The notes beneath the pieces were generated by a model. It did not search any database. It saw only the letters and a list, made by a program, of their open reading frames with translations, and was not told where the DNA came from. This document shows positions 11,881 to 25,761 of a stretch of 64,000 nucleotides of DNA, piece by piece. The position numbers were made by a program, and so were the translations under genes. Position 1 is the first letter of the stretch, and the number at the start of each line of letters is the position of its first letter. Source of the DNA: Sinonovacula constricta (lineage: Eukaryota; Mollusca; Bivalvia; Cardiida; Solecurtidae); assembly GCA_007844125.1 (NCBI GenBank), contig CM017567.1:10954428-11018427 (forward strand), given 5' to 3'.

Positions 11881-14800
11881 CAAAAGATAGAGAGATGTGA
11901 TTAAGTATATGCTATTAAGTATTATTCTCAAAATCTTGTGAGATAAGTATCATTATTAACATGAAGAGATGTCAATATTTTAGATTGATTTTAAAGTGGC
12001 AGTATAGATAGAAACATTGTGTTATTCTGGTTCTCTGTTTCTAGAAATATTGAACTTGTCTCATTTATTTCTTTGGTTCTTAGTGTTCTAGATTGTATTG
12101 ATTTGAATTAAATATAGCTGACATCTTAACCGCTAAAAATACTGTTTCGTGGGGAATGGGTTTAAAAATGATAACACTATTTTGCTGACTAACAACATAG
12201 AGTTCACATGGGCTGCATGAATAATGGACGGAATTGAAACTATTTAAACGATATAATATGTTGTTAATAAATGTACGACTTGATAATTTGTCTTTACAGT
12301 CAACTTGAATAACTAAGATAGCAATTTATTCAACTAGATACATGTTTTTATGGATGTCTAATTGCTGACGACAAACATTTTTGTTGAAATCAATATTGTG
12401 CATGAACATTCTCGGTTAAAACAGTTTGATTATATACTTTATATCGATCTAATTAACTGTTCCTGTTTCAGGGTTTACGCTATTCAGACTTAAAAGCAGG
12501 CCATTTAAAACTAGTTTAAATGCAGTAAGACTCGAATTAGCGTTATTTTTTTATATTTTGCTGCAATTAAATGAGCCATATAACAAGAATCGACGAGTTA
12601 GAATCAAAACTTGACCTGTTGAAAAAATGTCCAACCTCAGTATTTGTAAACTTCTTTTGCATTTTAAACAGGCGATTTATATGTTGTTGTACCAAAATGT
12701 TATCTTGGCAAATATGCATACTGGCAAGACTTTACTTTATAAGAAATGAGTACATTATTTTATGCCTCAATATCCGTCGTTCAAAATAGCAATTGCTTAC
12801 TTTAAAGCCTTACATTAATATCCTTTAGAAATAGCTTTGTTTACGGTAATACATGTACATGTACATGTACAAAAGAACAAAAGCGAGATGCGCGTTCGTG
12901 GATTAACTTCTAACATCAATTTCATTATACATGTATTCTTTTAGCGCATTTAACATATTGACACATATTTTTTTGTAATCTTATTGCTCCAGTATTTAGT
13001 AACATGTATAACGTTATATGAATAAATTGATGGTTATAAATTTTACGATAAAATCAAAGTTAATTAGTGTGTCTATTCTTCTTGAGGCTTGGTCTCCATG
13101 AGATAATTGTTCTCGAGAAAAATCAATAAGAAGATTTGCAAGTTTTAACACAAGCATACCCCGTATCTTGTACAAATAAAATCAATTTAGAATGCATGCC
13201 AAAAACTAAAGTAATACAACATATGGATCCATCTAAGAAGCTTGTGGCCCGATCATTGAGAAGCTATTACCGTCTTAGTTTTTCATTACCATAACTGTAA
13301 ATTACAAATTATTTCCTTCCGACTTTGCATCCTTATAGTTTCGAACATGCTATGTCCCAGTTACGATTGGTAGCAATGAACAATTTGAAATGGGCAATTC
13401 ATAAAAATGATCATTCCTTCCTACGTCAGAGAAAAGATTATTGTTCTTCTCGCCACTGTTGTAATGAAAGTAGCATGGCTAGTATTGCTGTGATTGCTGA
13501 CATCTCCGGTTCATTCATTGTTAATCGGTAGTATCATGGTAAAAGGCATACTATTAATGTGACATAACGAAACAAATGGATGTGTATTTTAATAAGGACT
13601 TTGAAAATTTTATATTAACATCAGTGTACTTCGAGTTTGTCTTCCCTGAAAACGGAATGGCAATGATAGTCATAAAATATTTGTCTGTGTCCAACTGTAT
13701 ACAGTAGTATCATAGCCCTTTGCATCGCAATAATAATATTACACAAAATATGAATAGTATATGTATAAACATATGAACAATTAATATCTGTCCAGTTCAT
13801 TAATACCGAAAACTGACCGAGTACAATAGTAGTTAAACATGAAGTGTAATAATTAAGCCAATTCCTCGAATATATATCAGAGAAACTCTTAATTGTGACA
13901 TGCGATGAGCATGTATGTCATTCAAGCCATTTCAATAAGTACACGAGTACAGATAGGCAATATAATACAAATATAAGTTTATTCACTGTGTTTTATTTGT
14001 ACAGTATGTGCATGTATACTTAAGTTGTCTTAACTGCTCCTAAGAGATACGTATCTAACATGTTTCTGCTTAAGTAATGTGTATCTAATCACTCAATAAT
14101 AACCAAAATGCGATGAAAGTTAATTTATGCATAAACAAAGACATAACTCATCGGTTTAGTCCCGTCCTCTGTATGCCTAGATAGGCACGTGTTTGAATAC
14201 AGCGGTCTTACATGTATTATCAAATGTTTCCTACAAAGATAGAAGACAGTAGAAACACTGCGACTATACAAGTCATTGTCAAGCAAATCAATTTTAACAT
14301 TCTTTTGAAATATAAATAAATGTATTACAAAACAGGACACCTATTAAAACACATGGATGATTCGCGTAATCGCGTTCTTAAAACATATACGTGTTATTTG
14401 ATTTTATTGAACAAGACAAAGATCACCTCAATAGTTGCATACTCTTCGCACTTTAGGACACATTTATATACCGTAGCTTTTTTGCACACGTATGGGTTTT
14501 GTATTTTATTGTTTATAACTCTTTGTTAACTGTACTCATTCAAATGTTTTTGTAAGAAAATGCAAGTCTACATTCTACATTATTAAGGGTGTGATGGAAT
14601 GCCATAACGTAATAATCGCCGGAGATTTCCGGATGATCCTATTGTAAAATAATCTTTGCACACACATGCACACGCGTAGGCAGTTTTAACTGTTTATTAT
14701 GTGTTTGTCGGTGTTTGGTTTGTTGCTGTTCTTGTTGTTTCTGCTGTTTGGTTATTCTTGCTCAAGTGAATATATTGATCCAAAATGTAAATGCAGCCAG

Positions 14801-15224
14801 ACCGATTATGCTTTTGTGACTAAGGGATTAAGAGGTGCTTTTTGTTTAATAACTTTAAAAGTTAAAGTTTAATCTAAAAAAGAACGCAAACTACTCGTCC
14901 TTAAAAGTCGTGGCACATTCGTTGTGTCTTATATCATTTTTCAAAAAACCTTCTACTGGCCTTTACTTAAAAGGTAGTGTCATTCGACAGAATTTTATTC
15001 TTATTCCTTGTTAGTTTTACGTTTTAAAAATTCATCAAAACGCAAGCTTAAACAATGACTTCAGTGACTTTATGACATGTTATGTATAACGGCCAATTTG
15101 ATACAATGTCTTTTAATGAAACCCAAGAATAATTTTAGCTGAAAAAATAACTGTTTAAATAATGCATACAAATAAATAACCTTTTTCGATGCCTCTGACA
15201 ACATATATAAACATAATCATAGTG
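11881..15224. other. Unassigned AT-rich DNA
   Basis: No gene supported. A short perfect ACATGT tandem repeat lies at 12851-12870. The plus-strand frame 13325-13531 (68 codons) is in slightly less AT-rich sequence but has no recognisable motif. Confidence 0.5.
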
Positions 15225-15365
15225 TTAGTGCAGTGTTTACCACACGTCGTGGCAATCCCTCAAGCATGTCAGCTGCACAATTATAACGTGCCAACAGCAG
15301 ATAGGTGTAATATCAACACAGATGACATGCCGTAATGGATAATATAAAGACTCATTATGAATCCT
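15225..15365 (+). repeat. Module M1, copy 2
   Basis: Key parts are CAATCCCTCAAGCATG, CAGCTGCACAATTATAACG, GCCAACAGCAGATAGGTGT and CCGTAATGGATAATAT. These line up in order with copies at 37.74 and 52.41 kb. The open frame of the 52.41-kb copy is not kept here (indels), so the module is probably non-coding. Confidence 0.65.
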
Positions 15366-17367
15366 TACCGCATCCCTCTCTGCCTTATGGGGTTCCGCAG
15401 ATCCACTTGAATCGGCATTTAAGGAAGTACATACTGCCTTTAGCGAGGTTTGTCAAAATAAAGATTTTGCAATAAATTTATTGCTTCGATCGCACGTAAT
15501 AGTCATGTTGATATTTATAAATTAAACTATATTTTTCATGAAAATGAACTCGTAGCAATGGTATTTTCCAAGCGCATCAATATTAAAGCTCATTTTAAAT
15601 GAATAAACAATAATGCTTAAAAATAAATCAGTGTTAAATACCAAGAGGTTACAATTCAAATAGAAGTCAAGTTTTTTTGTTGAATATTAGTAGATCTAAT
15701 AATGCCGTCGCGTGTTCTTTGATTTTGAACGCAAATCTTCCCAAGAAAGCAATTTACATTATTACTCTCATCGGTTTCTTTTATAGCTGTTATTATCTGC
15801 TTATAAATTATTTGAACCCATAGTAATTTAGGTAAATAGGGTCTAAACATTATAGCTGATAATGAAAGTGTGTAACATCAAATCATTACTCGAGCCAATG
15901 ATGACCCTGGCAATAGGCCATTATGGTGTATACCTGTAATTAAAATTGTCTTTACCCACAGATTAAAAAACGAAATTAAATATTTGAAACATTCATTAGA
16001 GAGAAACAGCAGACGGGGTCGGTATGAAATTCACACTTTGCGTGCCACATTTTTAAAACTTTTAATATATGCCTTTATATCTGTTTGTGTGCGCGCGTGG
16101 GAGAGTTTGCATGCGTGTGTGTGCGTGCTTGCGAACGTGCGTGTGTGTGTGTGTGTCACTTCAAACTTAAGTACCAGCTTGACACTGTCTGCTGTTTACC
16201 CGAGTTATTTACAAATAAAAATATAGTTATTTAATAACTAAAGCGTCCACGAAAAAACACCTAAATCGGTTATCGCCTGGCGACGTCTTTTAAGGTAAGA
16301 GAAAGGTTCGGTATACTTGTGAAAAAGCAGAGATGGAGAGACATTTCTTTATTTAAAATATTTTATACAAAAAGCAATGTTCATCTTCCTAACACTTGTC
16401 TGATATTGATATTTAATGAATTGTTTGCGTGATAACATGGCAGAAATAACTGCATGGTTCTAAGTCAAAAGAAACTAATTATATCCATGATACGGGACGT
16501 CATTGCATTTTTTTCAGTTGTTAGATCTTACATTATCAAAAATGTGAAAAGATCAACTTTGTAAATATTAGATAGTTTTGGGCAATAAACCGAATTGATT
16601 TTAGTGCAATGTACTTTGGTGATTGAACTATATGACACTGCTGTCTCGAAAGTAATTACCAAGTCTTTGGTCATAACAACAGAATCCGGGGATCTTATCA
16701 ACATTAAATTACGACAACGATAGTTGGCACAATACTCGAACTAGTGTACGACTGATAGACAAACAATGTGAATTAAAACGAAGTCACTAATCTGTGTATA
16801 AGACGTGTAATGCATAGGTTGTGTTTATCCGAACGTATCTCGAATTACAATTCCCGACTTGAAGCAATTAAAAAACCGGTTCATTTGCAAATATTCTCAG
16901 TTATTTTGTATTCTCGAAAAATATTTTTAAAATTCCATACGTTGCCTGGCTGACTTTAGTCTGAAGTTCTTCTTTCTGTTCGTAGACTATAGGGTTAAGT
17001 AACCCGCATGTAATGGCGGCCCAAGAGGTCCTTTGATTGTTTTGGAAATGTTTGTTTTTGGAGACAACAAGAATGATACAAAACTGACAGTTTTAACAAA
17101 TTAACTTAATTAAATGGTCGTTTTATTTTTCATGAACAGTTTCACAGCCTGATAGGTATGTGCTTATTAAGTTATTAGTTAATAAAACAGCTGCCGTACT
17201 AGGAATTGGATCAACGGATGCATTTTCTTGTCAGTAGCGATCCATTTGTTTCTATTACTTAAAACATTTAGTATTTTATTTGCATATTCCAAACTTTTGG
17301 TAGAATTTTAAATCGTGAAAGAAAGGAAAATATTTGTTTATGAGAATAATACGACCTTTACGATTAC
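15366..17367. other. Unassigned AT-rich DNA with a TG/CG microsatellite
   Basis: The only clear structure is an imperfect TG/CG purine-pyrimidine alternating tract at about 16083-16157 (TGTGTGCGCGCGTGGG and TGCGTGTGTGTGTGTG). Such alternation can favour Z-DNA. No gene was found. Confidence 0.6.
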
Positions 17368-17510
17368 TTGCCAGCTGTTATTAAATATGCGCGTTTGTCG
17401 AAACACTCAACTTTGAAGAGTTCAGGTATCAAAGTTATTCGTATTTGTTACTGCTGATTGTAAGGAATGTGAAAACGATACAAATGTTTGAGAATCTCTA
17501 GTGCAAATAA
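17368..17510 (+). repeat. Module M2, copy 2
   Basis: Key parts are GCCAGCTGTTATTAAA, TTTGTCGAAACACTCAACTT, GTAAGGAATGTGAAAACGAT and GAATCTCTAGTGCAAATA. The last two match the copy at 20.06 kb (CAAGGAATGTAGAAACAT and AGTATCTCTAGTGCAGATA) in order and at similar spacing. Confidence 0.65.
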
Positions 17511-18051
17511 AATGTTCACTAGCTATACTCTTTCTTGTCTTGTTATTAGCTTACATAATTCCGAATGTTGCAAAAGGTAACTAGTTGTGATATAGTAGGA
17601 GTTTTATCCTATAATTTGCTTCAATTGCTTTGCTTTGTTTAGAACATCGTCTTAAAGATCATGACCATCGTACGTGCGATGAAAATAAGCGTAAAATATA
17701 TAATGTTTTGTGTGCCGTCAAATACAGTGAAAATAGTATGTTTCTGTTATAATATAATGTGGGGATTTTAATATACTCAATGTCTCATTTGAAGATGATA
17801 CATTGTATTAACTTAAGACCCATGGTATAAAATGTGCAGAAGATATACATTTAAATGAGGACTGTCTGGATCGTGCACTCGACGCATAGCCATGGCCGCG
17901 CATGTAAATGCGCATGAACTGATTTCGAATAATCGAGTTTATATGCGGCAAATGTTACTATCTTTCACTTAGAAAACAATAGAATAGTATTTAATACCCA
18001 TCAATTAAATGTATGGATCACTACTGATCACACTTGACCCTCATGTTTAAA
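17511..18051. other. Unassigned AT-rich DNA
   Basis: Nothing beyond short chance open frames. Confidence 0.55.
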
Positions 18052-18345
18052 TAACAATAAGAATGTATGACAAAGTCCTATGAGCATTGCAACATTTACC
18101 AAAATTTGAAAAGGCACAGATGATAGCTATTCTCATGCAAACCACATGTAACAGTAAGAACAAATCTATGATAAGTCATTTAACAAAAAGTGCCAAGCCA
18201 ACAGTTACCGCCTTGGAACAGTCAGTTGGCCTAAGAGACCAACTGGGATGCTTAAACTGGTTTTACAGAGCTCTAGATAACCTCGCACTTCTTGATGAAT
18301 TTCTCAAATGCAAGATGAAAAGAAAACCGATCTTTGTGAATAAAA
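18052..18345 (+). mobile_element. Dispersed repeat family A, sense copy with open frame
   Basis: This belongs to the most frequent dispersed repeat of the window (about ten copies). It begins near ATAAGAATGTATGACAAAG, passes ATGAGCATTGCAACAT, then AACAGTTACCGCCTTGGAAC, then the stem-loop CAGTTGG...CCAACTG (about 18221-18243), then GATGCTTAAACTGGTTT, and ends near CTCGCACTTCTTGATGAATT. An open frame from 18087 gives 98 codons; its middle (residues ENxxx-like NKS..SH, then ALEQSVG, then QLGCLN) aligns in frame with copies at 24.2, 42.9 and 43.5 kb. No known transposon domain is seen, so the element is probably non-autonomous. Confidence 0.75.
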
Positions 18346-18699
18346 AAAGTCCAAGCGGTTACGTTTTCTTTGATAAGTTATGACAAAAGTTATATCCACA
18401 TAGTTTAAAGAAGAGAGCGTGGTATTATTTCTTAAAATGCGTAAGAAATTGCACGTTAATTATAATAGAAATGAAGGCGAACATTATGGTATACATTAGT
18501 TCCAGATTATGCTGTCTCATCTGCCTGTTTTTGACACCATTTCATTTAAAGTGTAAAAAGTTAATTTCAGAACTATTATCATATGTTAAGATTTATATTT
18601 ATTAATCATCTTCATGTTAAAGTAAAGATCACATGCAAATGACTTATACGAAATCCTTATAATAATTTTTAACAAATTCAATATTAAAAGAGCAACTAA

Positions 18700-19654
<955 letters not shown>

Positions 19655-19826
19655 TAAATGTCGTTCTTACTCAAATTACTATCTCCTGTAAAGACCTCAA
19701 GATCTATCTTCCTTTTATGTGTATTTTAGTGGTTACTATAGTAATGCCATCCGTACTCAAGTTACTCTCTCCTCTAAAGACCTCAAGATCCATCTTCATT
19801 GTATGTGTATTTCAGTGATTACTATT
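19655..19826 (+). repeat. Tandem direct duplication, 2 x 86 bp
   Basis: Two adjacent units (19655-19740 and 19741-19826) share TACTCAARTTACT, CTCCTSTAAAGACCTCAAGA, ATCTTC and GTGTATTT with AGTGRTTACTATWGTAAT. The matching TAAAGACC starts are exactly 86 bp apart. The units differ by point changes only, so this is a fairly recent local duplication. Confidence 0.85.
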
Positions 19827-20063
19827 GTAATATATCATGTAAAGAGATTAAATCAAATTGATGTAGTTTTTGGCGTTTCCGTTGTTTTTTCTTTTAGATC
19901 GTCCAATTGTCTGGAATTATTTTTACATATATTCAGCACGTCCCTTATGGAGTATTTTGTATTTGATTATCCATAATAGCTTCCACTGAGTGATTTTGCT
20001 TTTATAATCTATGTGTTATGAAGATCAGCATGTATGAGAATAAAACTACTGTATAGTTTACTT

Positions 20064-20215
20064 ACCAGCTGTGACGGGATCGGCACATTTGACGAATCAC
20101 TTGAGTAGAGGACTTCCATATGAAATAAACTCGTTTTTTTGCAAGTATGCAAGGAATGTAGAAACATTAAAATGTATATTACAATGAGTATCTCTAGTGC
20201 AGATATCGTCTTCTA
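20064..20215 (+). repeat. Module M2, copy 3
   Basis: Key parts are TTACCAGCTGTGACGGGATC, GCACATTTGACGAATCACTT, CTCGTTTTTTTGCAAGTATG, CAAGGAATGTAGAAAC and AGTATCTCTAGTGCAGATA. Its 3' half matches copy 2 best, and its CGTTTTTTTGCAAGTATG matches copy 1. Confidence 0.65.
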
Positions 20216-21188
20216 ATCAGCTGTTTCATTTGTTTTCTTAAGTGTTAAAACAATAGCCAGGTTTTGTTTAAGGTTATTCTGATGTAAATATTGCTTGAAT
20301 GTGGCCTATATTCGTTGGTTTTAAAGTTGTTCTTAGTGACCAGTGATGCCATACCTGCATATAAATCATGAGTGTTTTAAAAATTAAGAAGGTGTAGGTA
20401 GTATATCATTTTTTAAATACAATTTACTTGTATTCGCATTTTGTGTAACACGTACTCAACATAATTTATTGTTTATGTGAAAATTATGGACAGTCTTTTA
20501 TTATTATTGAGTTATTCCCCAAAATAAACCCTTGATGCATATTTTGGGCAATTCTACATGTATATACGTGATGGTTCTTTAAATAAATTTAAGACCCTAT
20601 ACAGTCTTTTCGATTTTGTGGAAAAAATGTCAATCACTGCACTTGTCGAATCTGACAAACGATAAATAGTAAATAATATTTGGCGATTTTCATTCATGTT
20701 TAATACAAGTTTGAATTTCAGTTCATAAAAGCAATGTGTATGCCGTCGAACTTAGATGCAAATGTCGTTAATTGAGCTAAGTATAGGGTTTTATTTATTC
20801 TTCCGTGGGCCCTCACTCAAAAGGCATTTACACGATAATTTGTTTGATTTTTCCAGCAATCGAGCTATATGTACGTAGAAGATAGAGGATCTTTGCTAGT
20901 ATTTTGTGTCGCTGTGAAAATGCATGCAGAAACAGTACGGCTTTATTATTCTATCACATTTGAACTAAAATTAACGAATATGGACAACGGGCATTTGCTC
21001 TACGAAAGACACGCTGCGGTTTTAATTCCAATATGCATGCTGGCTAAAGAAAAGCTTATCTGAAGAAATGTTACATATTTAACATCATTAAATCAACTTG
21101 AAACAATGATTCAGATTTTGACGTGTATCCTGTTAAATACAATCCCCTATCTTGAATGATATTATAGGGCGTCCCATTTATTTCCTTG
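20216..21188. other. Unassigned AT-rich DNA before the satellite
   Basis: No gene supported. The 64-codon plus-strand frame at 20869-21063 has no recognisable motif. Sequence changes abruptly into the satellite at about 21189. Confidence 0.55.
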
Positions 21189-23967
21189 ACACAAGACAGC
21201 CTACACGTATGACTTCCTAGTCACAAGACAGCCTACACGTATGACCTCCTATTCACAAGACAGCCTACACGTATGACCTCCTAGTCACAAGACAGCCTAC
21301 ACGTATGACCTCCTAGTCACAAGACAGCCTACACGTATGACCTCCTGGTCACAAGACAGTCTACACGTATGACCTCCTAGTCACAAGACAGCCTACACGT
21401 ATGACCTCCTAGTCACTAGACAGTCTACACGTATGACCTCCTAGTCACAAGACAGCCTACACGTATGACCTCCTAGTCACAAGACAGTCTACACGTATGA
21501 CCTCCTATTCACAAGACAGCCTACACGTATGACCTCCTAGTCACTAGACAGCTAACATGTATGACCTCCTGGTCACAAGACAGCCTACACGTATGGCCTC
21601 CTAGTCACAAGACAGCCTATACGTATGACCTCCTATTCACAAGACAGCCTACACGTATGGCCTCCTAGTCACAAGACAGCCTACACGTATGACCTCCTAG
21701 TCACAAGACAGCTTACACGTATGGCCTCCTAGTCACAAGACAGCCTACACGTATGACCTCCTATTCACAAGACAGCCTACACGTATGGCCTCCTAGTCAC
21801 AAGACAGCCTACACGTATGGCCTCCTAGTCACAAGACAGCCTACACGTATGACCTCCTAGTCACAAGACAGCCTACACGTATGACCTCCTATTCACAAGA
21901 CAGCCTACACGTATGACCTCCTATTCACAAGACAGCCTACACGTATGGCCTCCTAGTCACAAGACAGCCTTCACGTATGACCTCCTAGTCACAAGACAGC
22001 CTACACGTATGGCCTCCTAGTCACAAGACAGCCTACACGTATGGCCTCCTGGTCACAAGACAGCCTACACGTATGACCTTCTAGTCACAAGACAGCCTAC
22101 ACGTATGACCTCCTAGTCACAAGACAGCCTACACGTATGGCCTTCTAGTCACAAGACAGCCTACACGTATGGCCTCCTAGTCACAAGACAGCCTACACGT
22201 ATGACCTTCTAGTCACAAGACAGCCTACACGTATGACCTCCTAGTCACAAGACAGCCTACACGTATGACCTTCTAGTCACAAGACAGCCTACACGTATGG
22301 CCTCCTAGTCACAAGACAGCCTACACGTATGACCTCCTAGTCACAAGACAGCCTACACGTATGACCTCCTAGTCACAAGACAGCCTACACGTATGGCCTC
22401 CTAGTCACAAGACAGCCTACACGTATGGCCTCCTAGTCACAAGACAGCCTACACGTATGACCTCCTATTCACAAGACAGCCTACACGTATGACCTCCTAG
22501 TCACTAGACAGCTAACATGTATGACCTCCTGGTCACAAGACAGCCTACACGTATGACCTTCTAGTCACAAGACAGCCTATACGTATGACCTCCTATTCAC
22601 AAGACAGCCTACACGTATGACCTCCTAGTCACAAGACAGCCTACACGTATGACCTCCTAGTCACAAGACAGCCTACACGTATGACCTCCTATTCACAAGA
22701 CAGCCTACACGTATGACCTCCTAGCCACTAGACAGCTAACATGTATGACCTCCTGGTCACAAGACAGCCTACACGTATGACCTTCTAGTAACAAGACAGC
22801 CTATACGTATGACCTCCTATTCACAAGACAGCCTACACGTATGGCCTCCTAGTCACAAGACAGCCTACACGTATGACCTCCTAGTCACAAGACAGCCTAC
22901 ACGTATGGCCTCCTAGTCACAAGACAGCCTACACGTATGGCCTCCTAGTCACAAGACAGCCTACACGTATGGCCTCCTGGTCACAAGACAGCCTACACGT
23001 ATGACCTTCTAGTCACAAGACAGCCTACACGTATGACCTCCTAGTCACAAGACAGCCTACACGTATGGCCTTCTAGTCACAAGACAGCCTACACGTATGG
23101 CCTCCTAGTCACAAGACAGCCTACACGTATGACCTCCTAGTCACAAGACAGCCTACACGTATGGCCTCCTAGTCACAAGACAGCCTACACGTATGGCCTC
23201 CTAGTCACAAGACAGCCTACACGTATGACCTCCTAGTCACAAGACAGCCTACACGTATGACCTCCTATTCACAAGACAGCCTACACGTATGACCTCCTAG
23301 TCACTAGACAGCTAACTTGTATGACCTCCTGGTCACAAGACAGCCTACACGTATGACCTCCTAGTCACAAGACAGCCTATACGTATGACCTCCTATTCAC
23401 AAGACAGCCTACACGTATGGCCTCCTAGTCACAAGACAGCCTACACGTATGGCCTCCTATTCACAAGACAGCCTACACGTATGACCTCCTAGTCACAAGA
23501 CAGCCTACACGTATGGCCTCCTAGTCACAAGACAGCCTACACGTATGGCCTCCTGGTCACAAGACAGCCTACACGTATGACCTTCTAGTCACAAGACAGC
23601 CTACACGTATGACCTCCTAGTCACAAGACAGCCTACACGTATGGCCTTCTAGTCACAAGACAGCCTACACGTATGGCCTCCTAGTCACAAGACAGCCTAC
23701 ACGTATGACCTTCTAGTCACAAGACAGCCTACACGTATGACCTCCTAGTCACAAGACAGCCTACACGTATGACCTTCTAGTCACAAGACAGCCTACACGT
23801 ATGGCCTCCTAGTCACAAGACAGCCTACACGTATGACCTCCTAGTCACAAGACAGCCTACACGTATGGCCTCCTAGTCACAAGACAGCCTACACGTATGA
23901 CCTCCTAGTCACAAGACAGCCTACACGTATGGCCTCCTAGTCACAAGACAGCCTACACGTATGACCT
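21189..23967. repeat. 32-bp satellite array, about 87 units, perfect register
   Basis: The unit reads TCACAAGACAGCCTACACGT then ATGACCTCCTAG. Every unit start that I checked lies at 21189 plus a whole multiple of 32, up to the last, partial unit at 23941, so about 86 full units show no indel. Variation is by point change at few sites: GACC or GGCC, TCCT or TTCT, final AG, GG or AT. A rare marker unit (ACTAGACAGCTAAC followed by ATGTATG) appears at 21541, 22501, 22725 and 23301, that is 30, 7 and 18 units apart. It is always followed two units later by a CTATACG unit ending in AT. Stops occur in every frame, so the array is non-coding. It ends abruptly at GACCTGACCGATAATCG. Confidence 0.97.
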
Positions 23968-24185
23968 GACCGATAATCGTCCATTCACTAGCAATTCGGA
24001 ATTTTAAACACTAGCGACGTGATTTATCACCTGTGACCATACTTAAAGAGTTGTTATTTGTAAACAACAAAAGCCTCAAAATGTTAACACATTTTCTGTG
24101 GTATTACGCTCGTTCGATGTATTTTAATCTATTAACAGCATATGAGGCAAATACCAACAACGAAATGAAATATATGTTGTCATGG

Positions 24186-24455
24186 AATGCATCATATTTG
24201 AGAAACCCATCAGGAAGTGCGAGGTAAGAGCTCTGTAAAACCGCTTTTAAGCACACCAGTCTGTTCATATTACCTACTGACCGTTCCAAGGCAGCAATTG
24301 TCGGATTTGCTCTTTTTGTTGAATGACTCACCACAGATTTATTCTTACTTTTACATTTGGCTTGCATGTGAATACCGTTTATCCTGTGCCTTGTCAAATT
24401 TTGATATATGTTTTAATGCTCATGGGACTTTGTCATTTATTCTGATTGTATGACA
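24186..24455 (-). mobile_element. Dispersed repeat family A, antisense copy with open frame
   Basis: Read on the minus strand it starts near ACAAAGTCCCATGAGCATT, then carries ATGCAAGCCAAATG, GCTGCCTTGGAACGGTCAGT, a decayed stem-loop, and TCGCACTTCCTGATGGGTTT. The minus-strand frame 24397-24104 (97 codons) includes the family core with an ALERSVG stretch and runs past the repeat into flanking DNA, so the C-terminal third is not part of the family. The stem here is broken (CAGTCTG against CCTACTG on the plus strand). Confidence 0.75.
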
Positions 24456-24854
24456 TAAGCATTTTCTGATGAAAATACATAATAGTAAATAAGGATCATC
24501 ACATCAACTTTTAAACAAACAAATTTGATAGGTTGTATAAATCGAAGTCGAACAGAAAAGTCGTCTTGGAAATAGTGTTATTTTCTGGTTTCGTTATGTA
24601 AATACAATTCAAATTATACAGTGAATACAAACAACAAGAATTTAAGAGTTTAATTCAAAGTTTTTATTTTAAAAGCTAACGTGTTTTGCTTGGTGCATAT
24701 TTCTTATGTATGCTAAATAAAAGAAGTGCCCATTTACTGTAATCTTTGCCCTCCATTATGTCTCTAACATAAGTCGTTATTTTTTTTAATAGCAAGTATT
24801 TGTATGAAATAATGTCTGTTGATTTATATGGCAACTCCTTTTGGAATACGCACT

Positions 24855-24925
24855 TCTGTTGCAGTACTTCACTTCAAGAACTGATAATGAAAATCATACT
24901 TGTCTATTTCAACTGGTAAGCAATA
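24855..24925 (+). repeat. Module M2, partial copy 4
   Basis: Key parts are GCAGTACTTCACTTCAAGA, then AATGAAAATCATACTTGTCT, then GGTAAGCAATACATGC. These align with GAAACACTTCACTAAGAGA, ATCAAAATCATACTTGTCT and GGTATGCGAAGAATGC at 54.69 kb. Confidence 0.6.
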
Positions 24926-25504
24926 CATGCATTTACCCTTCATCTTAAGAAATAACGAACACTAAGCATAGTGCACAATACGAACGACTTTTAGACGACA
25001 TTTGTATTAACTGCTACTCTACAATTCTATTTGTATCCAAATTAGTTGCCGATATGAAGAATACGGAATACAATATTTATTTAAGTTAATGTAAATATTT
25101 AGAAGTTAAATATGCGATAAAGTCATTTAATTTAACATTACAAAAACTGTCGCCTGTTTCTGGCTGTTACGGTCACTTTGGACGTTAATTTATTCATAGG
25201 CAGTATATAAATTAAATGTTTAAAATATTATAAAACATGTTTTTAAGCTCGGTAATTTCCCGTCAAGCGGCTTTTCCGCCGCCATTCTTCTTGATGACGT
25301 TAGAATTATTATCCTTATACAGATTTTGATCAGCAAAGGGAGCATTATAAACAATACGATTTGGTCTTAGTCTAAGTGTCTTTCGACTATATTCTACTTA
25401 CATGTTATAACGCTTTAAGAATGGTTCAATGGTTTGTCCTTAAATGTACAACTGTGTTGGGGAAGGTTATATTTAAGTGCAAAGATACCAATAAAATAAA
25501 TTGG
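24926..25504. other. Unassigned AT-rich DNA
   Basis: Nothing beyond chance open frames. Confidence 0.55.
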
Positions 25505-25670
25505 GAAGGGGGAGGGGGGCGCCCGTGGCTGACTTTCGCCGGCTGATGGTTCTACCTAGACATTTATCTGGGGTCATCCTCCACCAAAGAGCTAAACGTT
25601 GCTTTAATGATAAAAATTGGTCGCTGCAATGTACTTAAAAACAATCAAAAACCCAATAAATTAAAATGAC
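25505..25670 (+). mobile_element. Diverged SINE-like remnant
   Basis: The stretch CATCCTCCACCAAAGAGCTA and its end TGGTCGCTGCAATGTAC plus an A-rich tail resemble the body and 3' end of the SINE remnant at 7788-7945 (CCTCCACCAATGA; GTCGGTGCGATGTAAC). A G-rich run (25503-25519, G3-A2-G5-A-G6) sits at the left edge. No box A or B is intact, so the assignment rests on the tail only. Confidence 0.4.
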
Positions 25671-25710
25671 CTTAATCACAGTAGACGAAGGTGGTCGAGT
25701 CAAATCGGCG

Positions 25711-25761
25711 ACACACACACACACACACACACATACCACACACACACACACACACACACAA
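25711..25761. repeat. (CA)n microsatellite with one interruption
   Basis: Two CA tracts separated by ATACCA near 25733-25738. Alternating purine-pyrimidine. Confidence 0.95.

Noticed and set aside
21189..23967. CRISPR array
   Set aside because: The 32-bp units are directly adjacent with no unique spacers; this is a eukaryotic satellite.
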